64,000 nt of DNA, from the NCBI RefSeq assembly GCF_046524175.1, contig NZ_JBEFZF010000003.1:372001-436000 (forward strand). The letters run 5' to 3'. The stretch comes from Spongiivirga sp046524175 (GTDB lineage Bacteria > Bacteroidota > Bacteroidia > Flavobacteriales > Flavobacteriaceae). This document shows positions 18,098 to 27,011 of this stretch, piece by piece (the stretch's first letter is position 1; the number at the start of each line of letters is the position of its first letter). The notes under the pieces were generated by a model, which did no database searches, was not told the DNA's origin, and saw only the letters and a list, made by a program, of their open reading frames with translations. Both the position numbers and the translations under genes were made by a program.

Positions 18098-19870
18098 ATG
18101 ACATTACGTATTTATATAGCATCCGCAATTATCTGCCTTTCTGTTTTCAAAGCAAATGGTCAAGTATTGATAAATAATGCTGAAGATCTTCGAAGTTTAG
18201 AACTCACACCAATGGAGACCGCATATTTACATTTAAATTCTAATGTATTATTTCCTGGAGAATATTTATACTACAGTTTTTACTGTATTGACGCTAGCAC
18301 CTACAAATTGAGCAACATTAGTAAAGTCGGTTATGTACAATTAATCAATTCAAGCGGTGAAACGATATTAAATCAAAAAATTCGTTTAAACAAAGGAAAA
18401 GGTCAAGGCGAATTATTCATTCCTTCATCTCTAAATTCTGGAAATTATAAACTCATAGGATTTACCCGGTGGATGTCAAATGAAAATATTGATCAATTGT
18501 TTCAATCTGATATTTTACTGGTGAATCCGTATCGCACAAATCAATTTAGCGATGCTAATACAACTCTCAGTGAAGAAAGCATGACAGAAAAACCTAATGC
18601 TTCCTTAAGCGACTCAATCGTAGGTATTAGTATTGGTAAAAATAGTTTCAGCCCTCGAAGTAATTTACAACTTACTGTCCAAAACCTAAAAGGCACATTG
18701 GGAGCAGGCAGTTACTCGATTTCTGTTAGAAAAGTAGATGACCTAAATATTCCAGCCCCTACAAACCCCATTCAATACAGCAATAAATACGCTAAGCTCT
18801 CAAAAAAAATATCAAAAAAAATTGGTGACACCCTCGTAATACCCGAGCAAAAAGGAGAATTAGTTTCTTATCAGTTAATCGATAATCAAAGGCAACAACC
18901 CAAACCTAATGTCGAATTGGCGGTATCACTTCCTGGTAAGCGAAATGAGATAAAATATGCGAAAACCGATCAAAGCGGAACATTTTATTCGTATTATAAA
19001 TCACCAATAGCCAGCGACAATATTTACGTACAACTTATCACTGAAGATAATAGTACTCATACATTAAAAAATTCTAAACTTAGTGACCGATTAATTAATA
19101 CCAAACTCCTAACTTTCGCCAACCATAAGGTATCAACAACCGATAGCATACTCATAAAGAATAGAAGTATTCATAATCAAATTCAAAATGCATATCGCAT
19201 AAACAAAAAAGATACACTGGTTAGTTCTGAACCCGAAAACCCATTTAGCAGCGATATTCCTGAAAGCTTTGTATTAGACGAATACAAACGCTTTAAGACA
19301 ATGAAGGAAACTTTTGTTGAGATTGTTGTTAATGTCTCTATCAAAAAAAGAGATGGCAAGGATGTTATCTGGATCGATGAAAATACATTGAGTAACTCGA
19401 GAAGATATAAAATAGAGTATTTAGCACCTTTGGTACTGGTGGATGGTATTTATATTAAGGATCAACAAACTATTCTCGATTTTGATGCCACAAAAGTTAA
19501 AGCTGTTTATTTGTTACGTGATCGATTTTCATTAGGCAGCAAGGCTTTCAAGGGAATGATCTATTTAGAAACCTTTGATCAGCAAAATCAACCATTAATA
19601 ACGAACGAAACAATTTTAGTTGCTAAGGGTAACTTTGCACAGGAAGATCGTCGCTATTTCAATCAACTTTATAGTGATAATACTGAAGATAATAGAGCGC
19701 CTGATTTTAGAACACAATTGTATTGGAATCCAAACTTTAATCTAAAAGATGATGAAATAAATTTTGATTGCTATACCTCTGACGTTAAGGGTGACTTTGA
19801 AATTATCCTGAATGGATACACTTCTTACGGAAAACCTATTCATCTTAGAAAGACTTTTAGGGTAGAATAG
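18098..19870 (+). CDS. Secreted MG2-like protein with a barrel-less TonB-plug-like region
   Basis: A 590-residue protein with a signal peptide cleaved near ANGQ (residue 22). Residues about 35-150 resemble an alpha-2-macroglobulin MG2-type beta domain (AYLHLNSNVLFPGEYLYYSF, SGNYKLIGFTRWM). Near residues 441-500 it has PLVLVDGIYI, then ILDFDATKVKAVYLLRD and GMIYLETFD. This is the order of motifs found in a TonB receptor plug (VDG, ID/VE-LRG, GVI-I-TT), but no barrel follows. It begins 2 bases after the second DUF4249 gene and is the last gene of the operon. Its stop lies in a perfect inverted repeat shared with the convergent neighbour. Periplasmic or surface location is likely; function unknown. 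Confidence 0.7.
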   Translation: MTLRIYIASAIICLSVFKANGQVLINNAEDLRSLELTPMETAYLHLNSNVLFPGEYLYYSFYCIDASTYKLSNISKVGYVQLINSSGETILNQKIRLNKGKGQGELFIPSSLNSGNYKLIGFTRWMSNENIDQLFQSDILLVNPYRTNQFSDANTTLSEESMTEKPNASLSDSIVGISIGKNSFSPRSNLQLTVQNLKGTLGAGSYSISVRKVDDLNIPAPTNPIQYSNKYAKLSKKISKKIGDTLVIPEQKGELVSYQLIDNQRQQPKPNVELAVSLPGKRNEIKYAKTDQSGTFYSYYKSPIASDNIYVQLITEDNSTHTLKNSKLSDRLINTKLLTFANHKVSTTDSILIKNRSIHNQIQNAYRINKKDTLVSSEPENPFSSDIPESFVLDEYKRFKTMKETFVEIVVNVSIKKRDGKDVIWIDENTLSNSRRYKIEYLAPLVLVDGIYIKDQQTILDFDATKVKAVYLLRDRFSLGSKAFKGMIYLETFDQQNQPLITNETILVAKGNFAQEDRRYFNQLYSDNTEDNRAPDFRTQLYWNPNFNLKDDEINFDCYTSDVKGDFEIILNGYTSYGKPIHLRKTFRVE

Positions 19871-19871
19871 C

Positions 19872-22800
19872 CTATTCTATACTCCTAACCTGCAAAGCAT
19901 CATTATTGATACCGAACAATACCAACTTCCCTAAAGTATGATGATCAATCACTAAGGCAGATTTAATATTTCCTTCTACACCCAAATTTGTGAATATGTT
20001 ATTATTATATTCCAAAATAGCACCAGAACCATCCAATCTTGGTGTTTCCACTTCAGTATCATAAATATTACCTACGAGAATCATATCTTCTTCTTTGTCA
20101 TTATTCATCTCAGTAGAAATACCATTTAGAATTGGAAATTTTTGATATCTACTGTCCAAATGTTTAATCTCATAGGTTCCACTGGCATTGCTTACTAATA
20201 AAATAGAGCTAAAGGTGTTTACTTCTGCCTTGTAGGCTGTCTCTAGCCTATTTTCATAAATATCACTCATACTGGCATTTGCATAATCAGCATAGGTCCC
20301 ATATTTCTCTGAAATAAAAGGCATTTGCTCTGTAGAGCATTCTTTACCTCTTGAAGGCACATATTCTCCATTATATTTCTTACTGAGCACCACATCAAAG
20401 GTTCCGTTACCATCAAAATCATCCGCAAATACCTTGAAAGGTTTCTTTTTACTTGCCGAGTGCTTAATGTTAAGACCTACATTACCTAAAACAAAATCTG
20501 GGTATCCGTCTTTATTATGATCTGTTTCAGTAACACTAAACCACCACCCTTTTTCATTATCCAAATTACTTTTAGAGGCAATGTTTTCGAACTTACCATT
20601 TTGGTTTTTGAAGATTCCAGGAGCGCCCCATTCGCCTACGGCAATAAAATCTTCCCAGCCGTCATTATCAACATCTACAACTTCAACATCATTTACAATT
20701 CCCATAGAAGCAAATTCCGGTGCAACAGTATCAACAACTTCTTTCAGTTCTCCATTGTCATTTCTAAATATAAGTGATATACCTGGTTTTGGGTAATGTC
20801 TTGCCTCTATTCTATTACCTACTATAATATCAAGATCCCCATCCTTATCAAAATCAATTGCATTTACCGCTTTACCGCTTTGGCGTTGCTCATTTAATCT
20901 CGAATTCTTTTTTCGTTCAAAATTCCCATGACCATCATTAATATATAAGCGATCTATATAGTTGATTGAATTATATTCCCACTCATTACCACCGCTTACT
21001 ACATAAAGATCCTGATCTCCGTCATTATCAATATCAAAAAAAACTGACTCCATATCTTCGTATATAGCATCCTGTTCGAATGCAGTTATCAGTTTATTTT
21101 TAAATCCACTATTGGTCTGAATATATAACTGGGAAGCTTGCCCTGATGCACCTCCAAAAAAAACATCTTCAAGTCCATCGCCATTAACATCAGCTTTTGA
21201 TATGAATGGGCCTAAGGTGGATTGTTTGTAAGGTAACAATACTTCCTCTTTAAAGTCATTAAATACATTTTCTTTATGAACAAAGTCCAGGCCTATATTG
21301 ATGGGATCAAGCTGCTTTATAATGCTTGCAGCAACAGGGGGGCGTGATAACACTGTAGAGGCATCTTCCTCTTTTACAACTAATACTTGATTTGTCTTTA
21401 CCGAAGTAAGTATTTGACTTTTCCCAGAAGGCCAAGTCACTATTACACTATCAATACTCCTTATTGAATCTAAACCGAAATACAATGATGGATCTACGGA
21501 AGATAAATAGCCCCTTGTTCTTTTACTCTTTCCAATTTTTTCTTTATCCCGATATTTTAAAGAAACGCTCGCAAAACTTTCAGAAAGGCGTCCTTGAGGA
21601 TTTACCTTTAGATAATTACCACTATTGTTTTCAATGCTTAAATTTTTATAGATACCTGCTGCCTCATCGATGTTATTGACAACGATATCCAAATCACCAT
21701 CATTATCAAGATCTGCACTTACAGCACCATTTGAAAAAGTTGCTTCGCCAAGTCCCCATTCTTTAGCTATTTCCTCAAATTGCAAATTTCCTTTACCGCT
21801 GTACATTAAATTTGAAAGTTTTTCAGATGGCATTTGGTAGTACAATTCCTTTTTTACCTTTAAAGGGACACGACCTCTATACTTGGCCTTAGCAGCCCTT
21901 ATTTTGTTCTTAAGATCATTATCCAAAGCATATCGTCGATATCCATTAGTGACAAATATGTCTTTTTTTCCGTCCAAATTGAAGTCTTCAATAAGTACCG
22001 CCCAGCTCCAATCAGTTTTAGCAACACCCGACATGTGAGCCACATTGGTAAATCTATTATTACCTTCGTTTAATTGAAGTGAATTAAACATATACTGATA
22101 AGGCATTTTCAAGCTATCTACCAGTAAGCTGAAGTTTTCAACATTCATTGAAGCCATTAGTGTTTTAGCCCGGTAATGGTCACTCGAAGCCATATCAAGC
22201 ACAAACAAATCTTCTCTACCATCATCATTAGCATCTGCAATATCTACGCCCATACCGTAAAAGGAAAGTTGCTTTGTATACTCCTTAATCTTATTGTTAA
22301 ATCCTCCTTTTCCATTGTTGATATACATCGCATCTGGAACATAATAATCATTTGCTATATAAATGTCTTGCCAACCATCATTGTTAATATCAGCAACACA
22401 CAAACCCAGACCAAATGCAGGTTTTAACAGCCCAGCTTCCTCGGTTATATCTTCAAAAATGCCATTATTATTTTGATACAAATGAGCCGAACTTTGCTTC
22501 AACAATACTTTATCAGCAGTAAGAATTTTATAAAAAGTCGAAGGATCAGTACCATATAACTCATTTTCATTGGAAACGATACAATCAAGGTCCCCATCTT
22601 TATCATAATCAAAAAAAGACGATTGTGTACTAATGCTAGAATCGGCTAACCCCAAGGCCTCGGCGCTTTCCTCAAATGTTAGATCATGTTGGTTAATGTA
22701 TAATCTATTCTTTCTAGCTTCGCCACGATTAGGCCCTCCTTGAGAGACGTAGATATCTAGCCAACCATCATTGTTCACATCGGCAAAAGTCACTCCGCTT

Positions 22801-23168
22801 GACCAGCCTTTGCCTTTATTTATTCCTGCTTTTTCCGAAATATCTTGAAAGACAAAATCTCCTTTGTTCAAATACAGTTTATTTTCTTGTTGATTGGCAC
22901 AAAAAAATACATCTAACAAGCCATCATTATTAATATCTCCTACACCAACGCCCGAACCATTATAGAAGAAATCGTAGTCAAATAAGTTTTCTTTGGTATC
23001 AATATGATCGGTAATGGTATTTGAAAAAGCAATGTTAGATTGATCACTAGTTATTTTTTCAAACACTTTTTGAACCGCCATTTCAGGTGCAGTCTCTTCC
23101 ATTTTCTTATTAGAATCACAGGAAGAAAAAATGAAAATCGCCGCTAAAAAATATATCCCAAATCTCAT
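19872..23168 (-). CDS. FG-GAP/VCBS-repeat lipoprotein with ASPIC/UnbV domain (CRTAC1-like)
   Basis: A 1098-residue surface or periplasmic lipoprotein. The start chosen is the ATG at 23166-23168, which gives a signal with lipobox FSSC; the frame is open 18 codons further upstream, but that would bury the signal. It holds many FG-GAP/VCBS-type repeats with calcium-loop sequences such as DINNDGLLDVFF, DVNNDGWLDIYV and DLDNDGDLDIVV, expected to form beta-propellers. An ASPIC/UnbV segment with VIVTWPSGKSQIL lies near residues 565-600. Such proteins often accompany SusC/D loci, but here it stands alone, convergent with the DUF4249 operon, one base apart. Ligand unknown. Confidence 0.85.
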   Translation of the reverse strand: MRFGIYFLAAIFIFSSCDSNKKMEETAPEMAVQKVFEKITSDQSNIAFSNTITDHIDTKENLFDYDFFYNGSGVGVGDINNDGLLDVFFCANQQENKLYLNKGDFVFQDISEKAGINKGKGWSSGVTFADVNNDGWLDIYVSQGGPNRGEARKNRLYINQHDLTFEESAEALGLADSSISTQSSFFDYDKDGDLDCIVSNENELYGTDPSTFYKILTADKVLLKQSSAHLYQNNNGIFEDITEEAGLLKPAFGLGLCVADINNDGWQDIYIANDYYVPDAMYINNGKGGFNNKIKEYTKQLSFYGMGVDIADANDDGREDLFVLDMASSDHYRAKTLMASMNVENFSLLVDSLKMPYQYMFNSLQLNEGNNRFTNVAHMSGVAKTDWSWAVLIEDFNLDGKKDIFVTNGYRRYALDNDLKNKIRAAKAKYRGRVPLKVKKELYYQMPSEKLSNLMYSGKGNLQFEEIAKEWGLGEATFSNGAVSADLDNDGDLDIVVNNIDEAAGIYKNLSIENNSGNYLKVNPQGRLSESFASVSLKYRDKEKIGKSKRTRGYLSSVDPSLYFGLDSIRSIDSVIVTWPSGKSQILTSVKTNQVLVVKEEDASTVLSRPPVAASIIKQLDPINIGLDFVHKENVFNDFKEEVLLPYKQSTLGPFISKADVNGDGLEDVFFGGASGQASQLYIQTNSGFKNKLITAFEQDAIYEDMESVFFDIDNDGDQDLYVVSGGNEWEYNSINYIDRLYINDGHGNFERKKNSRLNEQRQSGKAVNAIDFDKDGDLDIIVGNRIEARHYPKPGISLIFRNDNGELKEVVDTVAPEFASMGIVNDVEVVDVDNDGWEDFIAVGEWGAPGIFKNQNGKFENIASKSNLDNEKGWWFSVTETDHNKDGYPDFVLGNVGLNIKHSASKKKPFKVFADDFDGNGTFDVVLSKKYNGEYVPSRGKECSTEQMPFISEKYGTYADYANASMSDIYENRLETAYKAEVNTFSSILLVSNASGTYEIKHLDSRYQKFPILNGISTEMNNDKEEDMILVGNIYDTEVETPRLDGSGAILEYNNNIFTNLGVEGNIKSALVIDHHTLGKLVLFGINNDALQVRSIE

Positions 23169-23246
23169 ATGTACACTATCTAATGCGAATATCTCATTTT
23201 TTTTGAATATTCTAGCGAACAAAAGGTTCTAACAAGCATTTTAAGC

Positions 23247-23254
23247 TACTTTTG
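23247..23254 (+). promoter_or_regulatory. -7 promoter box of rlmB
   Basis: TACTTTTG matches the Bacteroidota TAxxTTTG box and is followed by GCACC just before the ATG at 23259. No good TTTG is seen 19 bases upstream. The 5' leader would be almost absent. Confidence 0.45.
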
Positions 23255-23258
23255 CACC

Positions 23259-23993
23259 ATGAATAAGGCAACTCAAATATTCGGACTCCGAGCAATTATC
23301 GAGGCAATACACTCCGGAGATACTATAGAAAAGGTATTTTTACAAAAAGGACTTCGCGGATCGCTTTTTAAAGAATTAGAACAAGCAGCGAGAAAAAATC
23401 GGATTTCAGTAAGCTATGTCCCTATTGAAAAACTGAATAGACTTAGCAACAAAAATCATCAGGGTGCTGTTGCTAACCTCTCACCCATTGCTTACCAAGA
23501 TCTTGAAACGGTAGCTCAAAACGTTATAGACACTGGTAAAACGCCTTTGTTTCTTTTGCTTGATGAGATTTCTGACGTTCGCAATTTTGGAGCTATTATT
23601 CGTACTGCTGAATGCACCGGTGTTAACGGAATTATCGTTGCAAAACAAGGAGCAGCGCCAATTAACGGAGACACTGTGAAAACAAGTGCTGGAGCAGTAT
23701 TTAAAATTCCTATTTGTAAGGTAGATCATATAAAAGATGCTGTTTTCCTGCTACAATCAATGGATATAGCAATTATTGCAGCTACTGAAAAAACCGATGA
23801 CAATGTATATGATGTTGATTTTAAAGTTCCTGCTGCCATTATTATGGGTTCTGAGGGAAAAGGCATCAATCCATCGGTTTTAAAACTTGTTGACCGCAGA
23901 GCTAAACTGCCTTTATTAGGTGACATAGAAAGCTTAAACGTGTCAGTAGCTTGTGGCGCCTTTTTGTATGAAGCAGTAAGACAACGAATGTAA
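23259..23993 (+). CDS. rlmB: 23S rRNA (guanosine-2'-O-)-methyltransferase RlmB
   Basis: SpoU-family (SPOUT) methyltransferase that 2'-O-methylates a guanosine of 23S rRNA (G2251 in E. coli). The 244 residues fit the family. The N-terminal substrate-binding domain has IFGLRAIIEAI. The three SpoU motifs are present: DVRNFGAIIRTAECTG (about 106-121), IIMGSEGKGI (about 195-204) and LNVSVACGAFLYEA (about 226-239), which form the knotted SAM site. It is divergent from the FG-GAP gene and convergent with the rhomboid gene, two bases away. A related RlmB/TrmH-family target is possible but less likely. Confidence 0.92.
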   Translation: MNKATQIFGLRAIIEAIHSGDTIEKVFLQKGLRGSLFKELEQAARKNRISVSYVPIEKLNRLSNKNHQGAVANLSPIAYQDLETVAQNVIDTGKTPLFLLLDEISDVRNFGAIIRTAECTGVNGIIVAKQGAAPINGDTVKTSAGAVFKIPICKVDHIKDAVFLLQSMDIAIIAATEKTDDNVYDVDFKVPAAIIMGSEGKGINPSVLKLVDRRAKLPLLGDIESLNVSVACGAFLYEAVRQRM

Positions 23994-23995
23994 CA

Positions 23996-24751
23996 CTACT
24001 CTTCGTCAGAAGATTCCTTTTTGCTTTTAATAAATTGATAATTGTACCGTATTGAAGTATTGCCTTCATCATGAGCATTTTCCATTTCTGAAGTAGGAAC
24101 AAAATTTCCGTTCTCATCAAAATGTTGCAAAAAAGGATCCTCGGTTTCATTGTAGTTATCGCCTTCCCAATGATACTTCTCGGGTATAAACAATTTTGCA
24201 TTGATAAAAAATGCGAATATCACTCCCGTAATCAAACCAGCCAGATGTCCTTCCCAAGACATATTCTCTTTTACTGGAAAAATATACCAAATCATACTAC
24301 CGTAAATGAATACCACCACTAACGACAATGCAATTAACCTGTAATATTTTGTCCTAACTCCTTTAAAAAAAATAAAGCTCACCAACACATAAATTAGCCC
24401 GCTAGCACCAATATGATTCGCTGGACGGCCAATTAACCATGTTAACAACCCTGATATTAAAATACCCAGTACCAGCACCTTTATTGCAATGGGTCTATAA
24501 AAGTAAAAGAGGCCGAGTGACAATAAAAATAACGGAATTGTATTATGGTATAAATGCGATAAACTACTGTGCAAAAAAGGACTAAAAATAATCCCTGACA
24601 AACCTGATAAGGTTCTGGGCCGTACCCCATAACTACTTAAGTTTATAGAAAAGCGCAGCTCTAACCAATACACTACCCAAATTATTAATACGAGTAGCAT
24701 GGGAAATGCTATGGTTACCGCTGTAAATTGAAAAGGGTCCTTTTGTTTCAC
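23996..24751 (-). CDS. Rhomboid-family intramembrane serine protease
   Basis: A 251-residue inner-membrane protein with about six transmembrane segments between residues 11 and 185. The rhomboid catalytic dyad is visible: HIGASG at 113-118 with Ser117, and GHLAGLITG with His169. An HxxxN-like stretch, HLYHN, lies near residues 66-70. The C-terminal tail from about 200 is hydrophilic and acidic. Rhomboids cut transmembrane substrates; the target here is unknown. It is divergent from rarA and convergent with rlmB with two bases between stops. Confidence 0.9.
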   Translation of the reverse strand: MKQKDPFQFTAVTIAFPMLLVLIIWVVYWLELRFSINLSSYGVRPRTLSGLSGIIFSPFLHSSLSHLYHNTIPLFLLSLGLFYFYRPIAIKVLVLGILISGLLTWLIGRPANHIGASGLIYVLVSFIFFKGVRTKYYRLIALSLVVVFIYGSMIWYIFPVKENMSWEGHLAGLITGVIFAFFINAKLFIPEKYHWEGDNYNETEDPFLQHFDENGNFVPTSEMENAHDEGNTSIRYNYQFIKSKKESSDEE

Positions 24752-24889
24752 AAATTAAAAATACCAAAAACAGCACCAAAAGTTTTTTTGCTGCAAAAAT
24801 GTCATTAAACAGGTTGTTAATTATTATGAAATATCTCTGTAATAGAAACAAATTATTTATGTTATTTTGAAGTCTACTATGATATCATA

Positions 24890-26167
24890 ATGAACGAACC
24901 TTTAGCCGAACGTATACGACCAAAAACACTAGAAGACTATATAAGTCAGCAACATTTGGTGGGTGAAACAGGTTCGTTGACCAATCAAATAAAGCAGGGT
25001 TTTATTCCTTCGATGATATTTTGGGGACCACCGGGTGTTGGCAAAACGACCTTAGCGAATATTATTGCCGAAGAATCAAAACGGCCATTCTATACACTTA
25101 GTGCCATTAATTCTGGTGTTAAAGACATCAGAGAAGTAATTGATAAGGCAAAACAGAGTGGTGGCCTGTTTACTGCAAAAAACCCCATTCTATTTATTGA
25201 TGAAATCCATCGGTTTAGTAAGTCACAACAAGATTCACTACTTGCTGCCGTAGAAAAAGGTTGGGTGACTTTAATTGGAGCTACCACTGAGAACCCGAGT
25301 TTTGAGGTAATTCCTGCTTTGCTCTCTCGCTGTCAAGTATATGTTTTAAATGAGTTTGGGAAAGCCGATTTGATATTTTTACTAGATCGCGCCATTAAAG
25401 AAGATGTTTTAATTGCGGCAAAGAACATTACTTTAAAAGAGACTGATGCCCTGCTAAGGTTGTCGGGAGGTGATGCAAGGAAACTACTAAATATTTTCGA
25501 GCTTGTTGTGAATTCAGAAGCAAGTGATACCGTAATCATTACGAATGATATGGTCTTGCAAAAAGTCCAACAAAATACCGTGCGTTATGACAAAACCGGT
25601 GAACAACACTACGATATTATTTCAGCTTTCATAAAATCGATTAGGGGTAGTGATCCCAATGCTGCTGTTTATTGGCTGGCACGAATGATTGAAGGTGGGG
25701 AAGATGTAAAGTTTATTGCTAGAAGATTGCTCATTAGCGCATCAGAAGATATAGGACTTGCTAACCCTACTGCTTTGGTAATTGCTAACAATTGCTTTCA
25801 AGCAGTAACCACCATTGGGTATCCAGAAGCGCGTATTATACTAAGTCAATGCACTATCTACTTGGCTACTTCACCAAAAAGTAATGCGAGTTATATGGCT
25901 ATTGGCAATGCTCAAAAAATGGTTAGAGAAACAGGAGACCTTCCAGTACCGTTACCCATCAGAAATGCTCCCACCAAATTAATGAAAGAGCTAGGTTACG
26001 GACAAGAATATCAATATGCACACGATTTCGCTAACAACTTTGCTGAAATGGAATTTTTACCTGAAGACATAAAAGGCAGCACCATATACCAACCAGGAAA
26101 CAATAGTCGTGAGAAAGCAAATCGAGATTTTCTTAAAAATCGCTGGAAAGAAAAATACGGTTATTAA
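24890..26167 (+). CDS. rarA: Replication-associated recombination protein A (RarA/MgsA), AAA ATPase
   Basis: RarA is a clamp-loader-like AAA+ ATPase that acts at stalled replication forks. The 425-residue length is normal. N-terminal PLAERIRPKTLEDYISQQHL is characteristic. Walker A GPPGVGKTT is at 46-54, Walker B LFIDEIHR near 101-108, sensor-1 GATTEN near 128-133 and an arginine-finger region LLSRC follows. The C-terminal half has the RarA tetramerisation signature SDPNAAVYWLARM. Start ATG at 24890. Its last 4 bases overlap the end of the convergent gene. Confidence 0.95.
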   Translation: MNEPLAERIRPKTLEDYISQQHLVGETGSLTNQIKQGFIPSMIFWGPPGVGKTTLANIIAEESKRPFYTLSAINSGVKDIREVIDKAKQSGGLFTAKNPILFIDEIHRFSKSQQDSLLAAVEKGWVTLIGATTENPSFEVIPALLSRCQVYVLNEFGKADLIFLLDRAIKEDVLIAAKNITLKETDALLRLSGGDARKLLNIFELVVNSEASDTVIITNDMVLQKVQQNTVRYDKTGEQHYDIISAFIKSIRGSDPNAAVYWLARMIEGGEDVKFIARRLLISASEDIGLANPTALVIANNCFQAVTTIGYPEARIILSQCTIYLATSPKSNASYMAIGNAQKMVRETGDLPVPLPIRNAPTKLMKELGYGQEYQYAHDFANNFAEMEFLPEDIKGSTIYQPGNNSREKANRDFLKNRWKEKYGY

Positions 26168-27006
26168 AATTTAATCTTCACTTGTGCTTTAACCACTTTT
26201 CCATTTTCAACTACTTCAACAAACCACTTATTCTCCACTTTTTTAAGTAACCCTTTATACAAATCACTATCGATAAGAAAAGAATTTTTATCAGAAGTCT
26301 TAAATATTTTAGCAACTATCTTCGGTGTTGAATTTACCAGTTGATAACCTCCATCAATAGTTTGAGCATATAACACATCACCATTAAATGCAAATTTTGT
26401 TTTAGAAGTAGTGTTATTATCCGATTTAGTTACTTTAACAATATCCTTTTTCCCTGTTTCGCTTTTTGGCTGCACTTCGATTTCCTCAAAAGGACCATTG
26501 TCTTCTACAATTGTAACGGGGGTTGTAACATCAGGAGCTTTCTCATCAACAACTACTTTTAGTTCTTCCTTTTTAGGTTCTTCATAGGTGTAACTTAAAA
26601 ATTCAACTGATTGGAATGCTTGTTTAATTGCTTCGTGATAGGCCTTTTTGTAATTCTTTTCCTTACTTTTTCCTTCTTGTGAAACAAACACTTGTTCTTT
26701 ATAGCAATTTTTTAAACTGATCACCATTCTCGTAGTTAACAAGCCTGACAAATTATCTACAGAAACTTGAAGTCCTTTACAGGGATCCTTAATGTAGCTT
26801 TCCGGAAGTATTTCATCATCATAAAAGACCTCAAAACCTTTTTGTTTAAAAAGATGTCTGGTCAAGGTACTAGTAAAATACTGATCATCTTTTTTTACAA
26901 AGTCAAAACGCTTGGGAATTACAACATATTTGTATTTATTTAATGTCTGTCCTATAAGAGGAAAACCAACAAAAAGGGCAAATAATACTAAGATTGCTTT
27001 TTTCAT
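26164..27006 (-). CDS. Secreted protein of unknown function, third gene of a DUF5723 operon
   Basis: A 280-residue protein with a signal peptide ending near PLIGQ (residue 20). The N-terminal half (about 22-135) is a compact alpha/beta region starting KYKYVVIPKRFDFV, with a cysteine pair (DPCKG and KNCYKE). Residues about 140-200 form a Glu/Lys/Thr-rich linker. The C-terminal 80 residues are beta-rich. It starts 5 bases after the DUF5723 gene, so the two are probably co-translated parts of an envelope assembly. No specific family is recognised. Confidence 0.7.
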   Translation of the reverse strand: MKKAILVLFALFVGFPLIGQTLNKYKYVVIPKRFDFVKKDDQYFTSTLTRHLFKQKGFEVFYDDEILPESYIKDPCKGLQVSVDNLSGLLTTRMVISLKNCYKEQVFVSQEGKSKEKNYKKAYHEAIKQAFQSVEFLSYTYEEPKKEELKVVVDEKAPDVTTPVTIVEDNGPFEEIEVQPKSETGKKDIVKVTKSDNNTTSKTKFAFNGDVLYAQTIDGGYQLVNSTPKIVAKIFKTSDKNSFLIDSDLYKGLLKKVENKWFVEVVENGKVVKAQVKIKF

Positions 27007-27011
27007 TAATG

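Noticed and set aside
20517..22427. Several plus-strand open frames inside the FG-GAP gene
   Set aside because: They are antisense to the repeat-rich coding sequence and arise from its regular codon pattern.
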